A stretch of 64,000 nucleotides of DNA from positions 68,779,949 to 68,843,948 of the forward strand of contig OY987298.1 of the NCBI GenBank assembly GCA_963920635.1. The letters are read 5' to 3'. Below the pieces are notes generated by a model, which was not told the origin of the DNA, did not search any database, and saw nothing but the letters and a program-made list of their open reading frames with translations. The position numbers were made by a program, and so were the translations under genes. Positions 1 through 9,384 of this stretch are shown here, piece after piece (the stretch's first letter is position 1; the number at the start of each line of letters is the position of its first letter). The DNA is from Pseudeuparius sepicola (Eukaryota > Arthropoda > Insecta > Coleoptera > Anthribidae).

Positions 1-448
1 CTATCGATGGTGAACACTTCATACAAAATACTAGATGTCCACAAGGTATCATCAGGATTTCTATATTATTTTCGTAACAGATTTTACATAACATGTTACT
101 CATATACTCAGTTTCTGGAGTAGGTTTGGTGATATATACATTTTCTGGAGCAGGCTTAGAGAAAAAAACTTTCATCTTCTGTAACGGCATTAGGACGAAT
201 TTCGATACCGTAAACTTCACTATCTCCACGATTTGTGATAAATGGACAATTCGGACTCCAACTTCTGTGGTCTTGCATAGGGTCATCATCAACCTTCCAT
301 TGGTAACCCTCGATGAAGCAATAGGGACATTGTACTGTATCATCGGAGCTCGTATAAAAAAAGCCTGCCTCCGCCAGGTTTCTCGTTGCCAATTTTCGAA
401 CGATTTTAGTCTATTATCAAATTTTTTATATTCCGAAATTAATTCCAT
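1..448 (-). pseudogene. IAP-like gene (BIR domain plus C-terminal RING), frameshifted, cut by window edge
   Basis: Inhibitor-of-apoptosis proteins bind caspases through BIR domains and ubiquitinate targets through a RING. Here a start at 446-448 leads into a BIR opening with RLKSFENW, then LAEAGFF, CPYC, a His and SPNCPF, giving the C-x2-C..H..C zinc ligands. Near the left edge a RING follows with CKIC, then IPCGH, then CMKC. The frame is broken twice. One break is inside the BIR near 385-395, where the spacing between the Trp and LAEAG is also short. The other is at a T-rich run near 158-166, just before the RING linker. The distal RING runs off position 1. A TATA box and initiator lie upstream. 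Indel assembly errors are an alternative to true decay. Such genes occur in large DNA viruses and some Polintons as anti-apoptotic factors; that role here is inference. Confidence 0.82.
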
Positions 449-466
449 TTCTGTACGTAAGAAACC

Positions 467-503
467 AACTGCTAGATTTTTATGTCTATTATATCAATTT
501 ATA
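467..503 (-). promoter_or_regulatory. core promoter of the IAP-like gene
   Basis: On the minus strand TATAAATT starts at 503 and GCAGTT follows, with its A at 470, 33 bp downstream. The start codon is at 448, giving a leader of about 22 nt. The same spacing recurs upstream of other Polinton genes in this window. Confidence 0.6.
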
Positions 504-657
504 TCAAAATCGAAGAGTGGGGACTTAAAATGACCTGAAATAACCTTGACCGTATTTTGAAAACGGATTAATATTCTATAGAAATTCCATAAAGTTGACG
601 ATGCTCTAAATCTGTTAATCAAGCAGAATATATTTTACGTTGTAAGGGGGAATTGAC

Positions 658-694
658 TATAAAAAGGTATGAATTTAGATGGATATCATTCAGT
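658..694 (+). promoter_or_regulatory. core promoter of the duplicated-repeat protein gene
   Basis: TATAAAAA starts at 658 and TTCAGT lies at 689-694 with its A at 692, 34 bp downstream. If transcription starts there, the upstream ATG at 679 is not in the mRNA and translation starts at 706. Confidence 0.6.
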
Positions 695-705
695 TAACCA
701 ATAAA

Positions 706-1230
706 ATGAATTCAGCACTACAGAAGGCGATTGATGAAGAGACGAAGTCATGGAAGCAGGACGAGGAAAATAATAAAGCAGCAATAGAAATGGAGAAGAA
801 GAAAGTAAAGCAGGGTTACTGGGACGCATGGGGGAACGACGATGAACCAACAAACATGAGTTCAGTACTACAGAGAGCGATAATGGAAGAGACGTGGTTA
901 TGGAAGCAAGACGAGGATAATAATAAAAAAATAATAGAAATGGAGAAGGAAAAGGAAGAGCAGGATTACTGGAATGCATGGGGAAAAGATGGTGAAACAA
1001 TGTATCGACCACAACTCGATGAAAAAAATATAATAAGGTTTCCTGCAAAAAGAAGTAAGAGTGAAAAAAGGGCCTTTCGTGATCGTGAACGTGTTCGAAT
1101 GGCAAAGTTCGTTGATAGTAAATATCATAACGATAAAAATATTGTTTTTTTTAAATTAATAAATGATCTATGCAAAATTAATTCTAACATTTTTATTTTA
1201 CTCCCTTTTACCCATTTACAAATAAAATAA
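706..1230 (+). CDS. charged protein with two internal repeats, unknown function
   Basis: This open frame encodes 174 aa if translation starts at 706; an in-frame ATG at 679 would add 9 residues. I do not recognise a family. The first 100 residues are two copies of a block of about 52 aa. Each copy runs from an LQ.AI..ET..WKQDE segment, through a Lys/Glu-rich helical stretch, to YW.AWG. The repeat is followed by a basic segment (RFPAKRSKSEKRAFRDRERVRM) that could bind nucleic acid or serve as a nuclear signal, and then a hydrophobic tail that may be read-out. The start at 706 is chosen because the initiator A is at 692. It is transcribed away from the IAP-like gene, with about 210 bp between their TATA boxes and starts. 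Confidence 0.55.
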   Translation: MNSALQKAIDEETKSWKQDEENNKAAIEMEKKKVKQGYWDAWGNDDEPTNMSSVLQRAIMEETWLWKQDEDNNKKIIEMEKEKEEQDYWNAWGKDGETMYRPQLDEKNIIRFPAKRSKSEKRAFRDRERVRMAKFVDSKYHNDKNIVFFKLINDLCKINSNIFILLPFTHLQIK

Positions 1231-1901
1231 CCAAGTTTAAATAAAGTTGTAAAAATAATGTGAAGAATGTAACAGCTCACTAGTTGTAAAACACATAAAA
1301 GATAATATTACCTACCGATATATTATTAATATATGTTTATTCACCATCATACTAACAAAAAACATATAATAAAACAAAAGTATTCAGAACAAATAAACAG
1401 GATAAGCATAAAAATTTATTTGATTCACTCGTTACCCAAAATAATAATTATAATAATCATGATATTCTCAAATTTGAATTAATCATAGTTAGCAATAATT
1501 ACTAACAATAGGTGAGACAGTCAAATATTTTTAATTGAAATTTAGTATGCACAAATAAGGTTTCAAAAGTTTTATAATCAATTATATCATTAATCATTTA
1601 CTAATTATGTTTATCGCATTAAAATTCTCATTTCAAATTCATTGTATATTTTTTAGATGATAAGGTAAATTAAAATAGGTACTTTCATTTATTTTTTTAT
1701 TATAATTTTTATTATAATTTTTGCATTAACAATAATCCTTAATCTAATTTAATATTATCAACTTTCTTATTTAATTCATATAATATAATTTCAAATTTTA
1801 ATTCTTGTAAAGATTTTATATACATTTCTAATTTTCTTCTATAGTAGAGTCTATTCGACCTCCTTTTGGATTCCGTTAGAGTCATTCGTAAGACGAAAAT
1901 T
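1231..1901. other. AT-rich intergenic stretch of Polinton 1
   Basis: This stretch is strongly AT-rich, with many short poly-A/T runs. I see no ORF, repeat array or RNA gene. It separates the 3' ends of the converging 706-1230 gene and the OB-fold-like gene, so it probably holds their polyadenylation signals. Confidence 0.5.
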
Positions 1902-2192
1902 CTATGTTGGTTGTTCTACCTGGTGCTGGTCCAAGACTTGCCAAAAAAATGTTTCTCCACTTTCGATCTTCTTGTTTATTTCTGCGATACGTTGGGGGGT
2001 AAATTCTTCAGTAAATCTACGTGGTAACAAAGTACGGAACTCCAAAAATTCTACTAACACTTTCTCTCCAAACCTTGTATGGATTTTACTAAAAGATGAT
2101 ATTCTATACTTTTCTCCAATTTCCATATCTCGCACACTTACGAACTTCTTCACTAATAAATTCTTGTTTAAATAACTTAGGAATGAGTTCAT
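1902..2192 (-). CDS. small OB-fold-like protein, candidate ssDNA-binding protein
   Basis: This 96-aa protein belongs to the same family as the products at 11363-11674, 48728-49014 and 55205-55505. Shared features in order are an N-terminal SFLSYLNKNL segment, KKF.S...EIGEKY, a K.HTRFGEKVLVE strand pair, LLPRRFTEEFTP and a C-terminal Glu/Lys helix. The beta-rich core with K.(N/H)T(R/K)(F/Y)G resembles small OB-fold proteins common in insect Polintons. Binding to single-stranded DNA is inference. The start at 2192 is chosen over the longer frame from 2255 because it matches the N-terminus of the other copies. It is divergent from the polymerase gene, with a shared upstream region at 2193-2379 that includes a minus-strand TATAAATT near 2261-2268. 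Confidence 0.6.
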   Translation of the reverse strand: MNSFLSYLNKNLLVKKFVSVRDMEIGEKYRISSFSKIHTRFGEKVLVEFLEFRTLLPRRFTEEFTPQRIAEINKKIESGETFFWQVLDQHQVEQPT

Positions 2193-2379
2193 GTTTTTAA
2201 TAAGTATAGTGTTCAACAATAGTGGAATACTAATAAATTTCAGAAACACCGTCACTGAATTTATAGTACCGCAAGTAGGTGGGGGGAAGAACAGTTATAC
2301 AACATTTAAACTGGTGTAAGGTTTTCATATGCGTTTACATTTCCGAGAGATATACATCACGGTATAGATCAACTTAGAA

Positions 2380-5300
2380 ATGTCTGACGAAGTTTCTGAC
2401 GTGAGTGACAACATTATCAACGTTTGTGAAAAAGGGTTTAGACTTTTTCGAAGAAATACAAATCAACGAACTATAGAGTATTGGAAAAAGATAATAAACG
2501 CAAACATTAAGTTAATTCGTAGGGCATTAAAGAAGAAAATTTACAATCATGGTACCTTAATAAAATTGGAGACAAATTTGGGACATCTAATTAGGTTCAG
2601 AACTTATTTGAAAGCATATAGACACGAGGGGGCAGGTAAAGGTAGGATAGAAAATAGAAATGACCGGGTAAAATGGGAGGATACAAAATCGGTGTTTCAA
2701 AGTCGCATTCGCTCAGCCATTATAGTAAACTTAAAACACAAAGATATCCTACAATTTTTTAATGATGCTTTTTTCTTATTCAAAAACCGTATCAGCAGAA
2801 TCCTAAAAACTCTTAGAATTATTAAAGTTAACACAGTGTTTTGTGGTGAATTTATTAAAAAAATAGGAGAAGATGAAGTGTTAGAAAATAAATATTTTAA
2901 TACGAAAAACGAAATAATTGATCAAAGTACAGAGCTTAAAAAATGGTTTCAAAACTGTGTTATAGATAAAATCTTAAACAAACTAGAATCTTTTCAGGAA
3001 AGAGATTCCGGTTGGGCTTTACATAAAATTTTGAGCTTGGAAATCAATATCAACAAAATTGAAGTAGGAAACGGCGGTAAGTCTTATATTAAGCTTCCGG
3101 AATCCATAGCAGCTAAGCGAGCGTGCGTAAATGTTAAAAATAATGATGATCTTTGTTTCTTATGGGCTGTAGTTTCCGCTCTATACACCCCTCATGGAAA
3201 AAAGGTACCGTCCCGCACTTCTTCATATCCACACCCTTCGACGGTTTTAAATTTAAGGGGCTTGAAATTTCCCTTAACTTTAAATCAAATTCCAAAATTT
3301 GAAAAATTAAATAATATATCTGTAAATGTGTACATATTAGATCTACTAAAACACGATCAGTCTGCAACGTTTATTACTTCACCTGGGCGAATTACAAAAA
3401 GTAAAATGCAAAAACATGTAAATCTCCTTTTAATTCAAGATAAATATTTTCCAAAAATTCATGATCATGAAGCTGTTCCTATCGATGAGTCAATAGTAGA
3501 CATTCACTACCATTATTGTTGGATTAAAGATTTATCTAGGTTGATTTCAAGGCAAACAAATAAACATAAAGGTAAAATGTTTATATGTGACAGGTGTCTT
3601 AATTATTATTCTTCTCAAGAAAAGCTCGACGAACATATAAGCTACTGTCAAGATATAAATAATTGTAAAATATCCTTCCCTAAAGATAAATATATCGAGT
3701 TCAAAAATTATGTTCATAGAGCAAAAGTACCCTTTGTTATTTTAGCAGATTTTGAATCCATTCTGAATCCCTACAATGACCCACAAATAATGACTAAAAC
3801 AGCTAGATATCAAAAACATGAAGCTTTTAGTGCTGGATATTATTTTAAATGTAGTTACGATAACACATTATCTTTTTACAAAAGTTACCGCGGAGCTGAT
3901 TGTATGACTTGGTTTGTAGATCAGCTAGATGAAATTGCAAATTTAGTTTCATCGAAATTGAAAAACATCGAACCGATGAAAGAAGCTGTCAATCTAAAAG
4001 ACTCAACACCGACATGTCATATTTGTGAAAGAGAATTTAACCCTAATGATATAATTGTACGTGATCATTGTCATCTAACATCTCATTTCAGAGGTTATGC
4101 GCACCAATCATGTAATTTAAATTATAGAAATTCATTTGTAGTACCGATTGTATTTCATAATCTCAGTGGGTACGACAGTCATTTTATTATTAGAGATCTA
4201 TCTAAAAGACACAACACAACTTTGCTTCCAATTAATAAGGAAAAATACATTAGTTTTACTATTTTTAATAATAACACAAACGTCAAATTTCGATTCATTG
4301 ACTCGTTTAGATTCTTAGGTTTCTCCCTAGACACCCTAGCCTCGTCTCTCAATAGTGAAGACTTTGTTAATACTCGTAAAGAATTTTGTGGTATATCTCA
4401 AGATAGATTTAAACTGCTAACCAAGAAAGGTGTATTTTGCTATGATTACATCGATAACTTAGATAAATTGACTGAAAATTCTTTACCTTCCATAGAACAG
4501 TTTTATAATAAATTAAATGATATTGGGATCGATGAAGATGCTTATAGACATGCTCAATTAGTTTGGGACACATTTGAAATACAAAATTTAGGTGAATACT
4601 CAGACTTGTACCTAAAGACTGACATTATGTTACTTACAGATATTTTTGAAAATTTCAGAAATACCTGTCTAAAAAATTATGGTTTAGATCCAGCTTGGTA
4701 CTATACTCTCCCAGGTTTTACCTGGGATTGCATGCTTAAATGTACAGGTTGTAAGTTAGAAACCTTTCAAGATATCGATGTTTTAATGTTTTTCGAAAAG
4801 GGTATACGGGGTGGTATAAGTCAGTGCTGCAATCGATTTTCACAAGCGAATAATAAATATATGAATAACTATGATCCTAGTGAACCTTCCAAGTACTTAT
4901 TATACCTAGATGTTAACAACTTGTACGGTTGGGCGATGTGTGAACACCTTCCTTACGGTGGGTTTCAATGGGTAGATACAACTATTGACGTTACCACTAT
5001 TCCAGATGATGCTCGTGATGGATATATTTTAGAGGTTGATTTAGACTACCCTGAATACTTACATGATTTGCATAGAGATTTACCTTTTTGTGCCGAACAT
5101 GGTGTACCTCCAAATTCAAAATTATCTAAACTTATGACAACCCTATATCCGAAAGAAAAATATGTCATACATTATAGAGCACTTAAACAAGCTCTGCGAA
5201 ATGGTTTAGTCTTAAATAAAATTTATAGGGTTTTGAAATTTGAACAGGCTGCATGGTTAGCACCTTATATTAAATTTAATACACAGTTAAGAGCAAAGGC

Positions 5301-6135
5301 AACATTTGATTTTGAAAAAACTATAATTAAACTGATGAATAACGCAGTTTACGGAAAGACTATGGAAAATATTCGAAAGCATAGAATCGTTAAATTAGTT
5401 AGGAAATGGAATGAGAGATACGGAGCAAAGAATCTAATTGCTAGCCCAGTTTTTAAAAGCAGATTAATATTTGATGAAGACTTAGTAGCTATTGAACTAA
5501 ATAAAACTGAAATAGTATTTAATAAGCCTTTGTATATAGGTATGGCAATTCTAGATATTTCTAAAACTTGTGTATACGAATTTCATTATGATTATATGCT
5601 TCCAAAATTTTCATCGGAAAGTTGTAAACTACTTTATACAGATACGGATAGTTTGATTTACGAAGTAAAATGTAACGATGTCTATGGTGAGACTATCAAA
5701 AGTGATTTACATCGTTTTGATACCAGCGACTTCCCAATTGACAATAGATATAATATTCCACTAACAAATAAGAAAGTGCCAGGCTTGATGAAAGACGAAC
5801 TTAATGGTACTGTTATGACTCATTTCGTTGGTCTCAGATCTAAAATGTATACGTATTTGATTGAGGGGGAGAAAAAATGTGTTAAAAAATCAAAAGGAAT
5901 TAAACATAGTGTTATTAAAAATCATATAACATTTGATGATTATGTGAATTGTTTATTTAAGAAGAAGGAAAAGACTGCCACCCAATGCTCTATCCGTTCG
6001 TTTGCTCACAACGTGTTTAGCATAAAACAAACTAAGATTGCTCTCAGCCCTTTTGACGATAAACGATATTTGGTAAATAATGTTGTCACTCTACCTTGGG
6101 GTCATAAAGATATAATGGATGCTGTACCAGTATAG
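2380..6135 (+). CDS. protein-primed family B DNA polymerase of Polinton
   Basis: This replicates the element using a protein primer. The 1251-aa frame is uninterrupted. In order: an N-terminal region with a conserved VKWEDTKSVFQSRIRS block (about residues 100-115); a D-x-CFLWAV segment (about 255-265) of the kind found N-terminal in insect Polinton polymerases, possibly a cysteine-protease-like fold; and a C2-H-C type finger at about 400-425. The 3'-5' exonuclease follows, with ADFES (about 456), HNLSGYDSHF (about 593) and YSDLYLKTD (about 741). An inserted zinc motif with CHIC, VRDHCHL and CNLNYR lies at about 546-583 and resembles endonuclease VII-type modules. The polymerase motifs are DVNNLYG (about 844), KLMNNAVYGK (about 983) and YTDTDS (about 1087). 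All catalytic acidic residues appear present, so this looks like a young copy. The start codon follows a 187-bp region shared with the divergent OB-fold-like gene. Confidence 0.95.
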   Translation: MSDEVSDVSDNIINVCEKGFRLFRRNTNQRTIEYWKKIINANIKLIRRALKKKIYNHGTLIKLETNLGHLIRFRTYLKAYRHEGAGKGRIENRNDRVKWEDTKSVFQSRIRSAIIVNLKHKDILQFFNDAFFLFKNRISRILKTLRIIKVNTVFCGEFIKKIGEDEVLENKYFNTKNEIIDQSTELKKWFQNCVIDKILNKLESFQERDSGWALHKILSLEININKIEVGNGGKSYIKLPESIAAKRACVNVKNNDDLCFLWAVVSALYTPHGKKVPSRTSSYPHPSTVLNLRGLKFPLTLNQIPKFEKLNNISVNVYILDLLKHDQSATFITSPGRITKSKMQKHVNLLLIQDKYFPKIHDHEAVPIDESIVDIHYHYCWIKDLSRLISRQTNKHKGKMFICDRCLNYYSSQEKLDEHISYCQDINNCKISFPKDKYIEFKNYVHRAKVPFVILADFESILNPYNDPQIMTKTARYQKHEAFSAGYYFKCSYDNTLSFYKSYRGADCMTWFVDQLDEIANLVSSKLKNIEPMKEAVNLKDSTPTCHICEREFNPNDIIVRDHCHLTSHFRGYAHQSCNLNYRNSFVVPIVFHNLSGYDSHFIIRDLSKRHNTTLLPINKEKYISFTIFNNNTNVKFRFIDSFRFLGFSLDTLASSLNSEDFVNTRKEFCGISQDRFKLLTKKGVFCYDYIDNLDKLTENSLPSIEQFYNKLNDIGIDEDAYRHAQLVWDTFEIQNLGEYSDLYLKTDIMLLTDIFENFRNTCLKNYGLDPAWYYTLPGFTWDCMLKCTGCKLETFQDIDVLMFFEKGIRGGISQCCNRFSQANNKYMNNYDPSEPSKYLLYLDVNNLYGWAMCEHLPYGGFQWVDTTIDVTTIPDDARDGYILEVDLDYPEYLHDLHRDLPFCAEHGVPPNSKLSKLMTTLYPKEKYVIHYRALKQALRNGLVLNKIYRVLKFEQAAWLAPYIKFNTQLRAKATFDFEKTIIKLMNNAVYGKTMENIRKHRIVKLVRKWNERYGAKNLIASPVFKSRLIFDEDLVAIELNKTEIVFNKPLYIGMAILDISKTCVYEFHYDYMLPKFSSESCKLLYTDTDSLIYEVKCNDVYGETIKSDLHRFDTSDFPIDNRYNIPLTNKKVPGLMKDELNGTVMTHFVGLRSKMYTYLIEGEKKCVKKSKGIKHSVIKNHITFDDYVNCLFKKKEKTATQCSIRSFAHNVFSIKQTKIALSPFDDKRYLVNNVVTLPWGHKDIMDAVPV

Positions 6136-6222
6136 ATTTCACATGTACTTATGATGTATGTAATGTATTTATTTAGGTAAGAATAAATAAAAGTCATATT
6201 AACTTTAATATTGTTTTATTTC

Positions 6223-6906
6223 TTAAACCCTTCTTCTATACAAATCCGTTAAAACAAATTCTTTATCAAAAGAGAGAAGCTCGAATATACAATATGTTTC
6301 AATACTAAACGATAAGTTACATACAGACATTATAATATGTACAGGATCCATAACATAATTACATTTTCTTAGCAACTCATTAACTTGATCTAAAATATTA
6401 TGATAATGTTCAAGATAGTTACATTTTAGCAATAAGTTGATCTTTAAACTAATACTCTCGTCAATGGTGAGTAGCTCCAATACTTCGTTTTCGGTGAAAT
6501 AATGACAGTCATCATTCTTACAGAGTATAACCATCTTGAGGTTGTTAAAACCCAGCATTGTTCTCAATTCCAGGTTGGAGCCGAACTTCATTGATGACTG
6601 TGCAATATCAGGATTAAAGAGATATTGTTCTGCGAGTTTATTTAATTGTAGTATAAACTCATTCCATTCAAAGCGGTCCATAGAAATCATACCTTGTGTT
6701 AGTTCATGTACAATTTTGACTGCTGGTCGGAAGAAGCGTACGGGACTCAACCCACAATGAACCGTAAACAAATTCTCTGGTTTTATCACAAATCGTGTAC
6801 TTAAGAGCATGTGCTTTTCATTTCGAATAGCCTCTTCATAAAGCTCTAGGATTCGATTAATTTCATTGTTTTCTTCACTTCTTGTGCTGTATCCAGAGTC
6901 ACTCAT
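6223..6906 (-). CDS. 227-aa Polinton protein of unknown function
   Basis: I do not recognise a domain. The intact frame starts MSDSGYSTRSEE and is predicted mostly alpha-helical, with a Cys/His cluster (CKNDDCHYF) near residue 130 and scattered Cys later. Its 3' end faces the 3' end of the polymerase gene (88 bp apart). Its 5' end lies just past the integrase stop, so it is the last gene of a minus-strand run: ATPase, conserved protein, fibre-like protein, integrase, this gene. No promoter is evident in the 30 bp between it and the integrase. Confidence 0.6.
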   Translation of the reverse strand: MSDSGYSTRSEENNEINRILELYEEAIRNEKHMLLSTRFVIKPENLFTVHCGLSPVRFFRPAVKIVHELTQGMISMDRFEWNEFILQLNKLAEQYLFNPDIAQSSMKFGSNLELRTMLGFNNLKMVILCKNDDCHYFTENEVLELLTIDESISLKINLLLKCNYLEHYHNILDQVNELLRKCNYVMDPVHIIMSVCNLSFSIETYCIFELLSFDKEFVLTDLYRRRV

Positions 6907-6936
6907 CTTCGAATTTTGATTTACACAACCAACAAC

Positions 6937-7842
6937 TCACAGAACGTTTGTGGCACTTATCCATGAGTCGTGTGTTTTATCTAGACCAAGCCAGCGCACC
7001 AACACTTTTCCCCCCCTCCTACGTAGTACCCTCTCTACTAAGTAAATATCTGGATCTGCCGTTTTTTGTAATTCCTCTGTATAGAATCCTCCTTTTATAG
7101 GATTTCCTCTTACATCTTCGAGTACATATGTTACCGGATTAGTTATTTGTATTTTAATAATTTTAAAGACTTCTGTCGTCCAGTTAGGAATATAACCCTT
7201 TTCAAAAATATGTTTAGCTTTACTAATTCTCACCATATCACCCACATTAAATTTTGGTTTGTTAAAAATCTTTAAGTGACTATTTACATTCTTAGGCTTC
7301 ATATGTATAGTACGATGTCTCCTATTATTATATTCGTCGACTATTGAAAGTAACATATCAATCCATTTATATTTACCATTCAAACTAAAATATTTGAACA
7401 TTTGCTCTTTCAGGGTGCGTATAACCCTCTCCACAATTGCAGCTTTTTTAATACTAAATGAACTATAATGATTTATATTAAATTGTTTCATGAGTTTCTT
7501 AAAATGCGTATTGTAAAATTCCTTTCCTAGGTCAGTTTGTAGATTTCGAGGTTGTCGTTTGTGAGATCTTTTCAGAATATTTGTAAAAGCTTTCGTAACC
7601 TCTTCCCCAGACTTTGATTTCAGCGGTTCGCACCAAACGTATTTTGAAAAACAATCAATTACTACCAATATGAATTAAAAAATTTTATTAACTGTCGCAT
7701 ACTGATCCAATTGCGCAAGATCAGCTTGCCAGAGATCGTCTAATCCTTTGGTAATAGTTCGCCGGCGAGAATAATTTTTTCTAGCCGGTGTATGTAGTTC
7801 CTTAACCAACTGAATTTTTTCTTTACTGTGCTGTGTTTTCAT
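6937..7842 (-). pseudogene. Polinton retroviral-like integrase with C-terminal chromodomain, one in-frame stop
   Basis: This DDE/RNase H-fold enzyme would insert the element and make the 6-bp target duplication. Reading from an ATG at 7842: a basic N-terminal part with KELHTPARKNYSRR; DDLWQADLAQLDQY carrying the first catalytic Asp; then a TAA at about 7675-7677. The same frame then continues with VVIDCFSKY, the second catalytic Asp in QTDLGKEF and the Glu in VERVIRTLK. The tail holds DIYLVERVLRRRGGKVLVRW and DSWI, a chromodomain-like fold that may steer integration to chromatin. Only this stop breaks an otherwise open frame of about 300 codons. The first 20 bp overlap the end of the fibre-like gene. 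Whether the stop is real, a sequencing error or read through is open. Confidence 0.88.
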
Positions 7843-8257
7843 TATTATATTTGTAAGATGGTTTTAGATTATCAATTTTATTCGATAGTTCCACTATCTT
7901 TTTATCTTTCTCTTCGATACACAATTGTAATCTATTTACTTCACTATACAATTCTTCCTTAAAATTTTTGATGAGTGTATTTTCATGTACCGTAGCAGTA
8001 GTTATTTTATGTAACTGTCTGTGAATATAATCGAAAATTTTGGTTCTTATTTCATTAACAGTTTGATCAACATATCGCTTGTTTGTTGCGTCACTATTTT
8101 CGTTTGGAGTTTGAAGATTACTAATCTTCAAATTCTTTACATCTATATTACCATTCGGAGTAAACTCGAAAATAGTGTTACTTGTATGGATCGATGAAGA
8201 TAAATGTGATGAATAAATTTTAGAATTAGAATATTGTCCAAACTTATTGACACTCAT
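7823..8257 (-). CDS. fibre/tail-like protein with ATNKRYVD motif and coiled coil
   Basis: This 144-aa protein has beta-type N-terminal sequence, then LKISNLQTPNENSDATNKRYVD, the (D)A(T/V)NK.YVD signature found in viral and phage fibre or tail proteins. A long heptad-rich helix follows, suggesting trimerisation. A structural role on the virion is inferred from the motif. It sits between the conserved 352-aa gene and the integrase and overlaps the integrase start by 20 bp, so these genes are probably co-transcribed or use nested promoters. Confidence 0.7.
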   Translation of the reverse strand: MSVNKFGQYSNSKIYSSHLSSSIHTSNTIFEFTPNGNIDVKNLKISNLQTPNENSDATNKRYVDQTVNEIRTKIFDYIHRQLHKITTATVHENTLIKNFKEELYSEVNRLQLCIEEKDKKIVELSNKIDNLKPSYKYNNENTAQ

Positions 8258-8298
8258 AGTGGATATGATGATAATTTTGGCTCGCCCTTATATTTATA

Positions 8299-9357
8299 TT
8301 AGCGAATAATGTTAGCTTCTGTTAACTCATTGATAATAGCAACAATTTCATTATCGTGAGAGGTGTTTCCAGCTTGTTTAGAGGCTACGAGGAGCCTTAA
8401 TCTATCTATCAACTCATTTACATCATCCCAATAAACGAATTCGATAGGTTTTTTATTGTAGGTAAGGTTCATGCCGGTACCACATGCCGTCGATTGTGAA
8501 CGTGTTTTAGGTTTAGGTATTTCAGTTTCTTGTTCACCTCTAACTAGAGGCTTGATAATATCACTATATTTAAATCGATTTGAACCTTTTAATTTACCCG
8601 CTGAGTTGAGGTGGACACTAGTTAAAGTTAAAATCTTTTTATAATTTTTTCTGTCTTTAAGGTTGCACTGTGGATCATCATAAAAAATTAAATTGTAAAG
8701 TCCTTCTGTACCCGGAAACCGATACAACCCATCAACGAGTATGTCTCCTGTAGGCTTATCAAAGTCAATAAATTTTCTTCCCAGTATCCATTTTGATTTA
8801 GAAGCATCGTAAACAGGTCCGTATACCTTATCAATTTTAGATGACTTGTCCCCATGTTCACGGATATATGGTCTTAGTATTTCCGGATAAGATTCTAGGT
8901 ATTCGTCTATAACATCCTGAGGGTAGTTCGACATATCATTATCATCATCTTCTTCAAAAACGTTTCCCGGATTGGGTTCATTAAAATTTTCCCAATGACT
9001 CTCGGGTAGTGTAAACGATCCCTGTAATTTATTAATGCCCAACTTCAGCGCATCAAGCTTTTTGTTGATTCTATCTTCAATTCCATCTTGTATTAATTTT
9101 GTTTGTTTATCTAAATCAATATTATCATCCTCATCTTCTTCTCCTTTAGGTTCTAGTTTGATATCATTTTCATTCTTGGATTTTATCATTTTTTCTAAAG
9201 ATTTTGTTACTGGCTTAAAAACTTTCTCGAGCGACTCATCTTCTTCAAGTCTCCCTAATTTTAACGCAGTATATTTTTTTCTAATCGAGCGTGTGAGTTC
9301 TCTAATTTTCTTCGCGCGTTGCGCATTTGCAATTTGATCTTGCGATGTTAGCGGCAT
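8299..9357 (-). CDS. conserved Polinton protein (DUF8207-like), 352 aa
   Basis: The N-terminal 120 residues are basic then acidic and likely coiled coil. The C-terminal half holds the conserved block seen in many insect Polintons: VYGPVYDASKSKWILGRK, TGDILVDGLYRFPGTEGLYNLIFYDD, NYKKILTLTSVHL and a final EFVYWDDVNELIDRLRLL..KQAGNTSHDNEI. I recognise this family as a Polinton-associated domain of unknown function; the DUF number is from memory and uncertain. Length and frame look complete. It lies between the ATPase and fibre-like genes on the same strand, which fits a virion or packaging role, but that is inference. Confidence 0.7.
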   Translation of the reverse strand: MPLTSQDQIANAQRAKKIRELTRSIRKKYTALKLGRLEEDESLEKVFKPVTKSLEKMIKSKNENDIKLEPKGEEDEDDNIDLDKQTKLIQDGIEDRINKKLDALKLGINKLQGSFTLPESHWENFNEPNPGNVFEEDDDNDMSNYPQDVIDEYLESYPEILRPYIREHGDKSSKIDKVYGPVYDASKSKWILGRKFIDFDKPTGDILVDGLYRFPGTEGLYNLIFYDDPQCNLKDRKNYKKILTLTSVHLNSAGKLKGSNRFKYSDIIKPLVRGEQETEIPKPKTRSQSTACGTGMNLTYNKKPIEFVYWDDVNELIDRLRLLVASKQAGNTSHDNEIVAIINELTEANIIR

Positions 9358-9384
9358 CTTTCCAAATTAACTTATGACACTAAC

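Noticed and set aside
93..533. Long + strand frame over the IAP-like gene
   Set aside because: Antisense to the BIR coding sequence, no recognisable domain.
686..1105. Long minus-strand frame opposite the duplicated-repeat protein
   Set aside because: Ser/Leu/Pro-rich shadow of a Lys/Glu-rich coding strand; the promoter and repeat structure favour the + strand.
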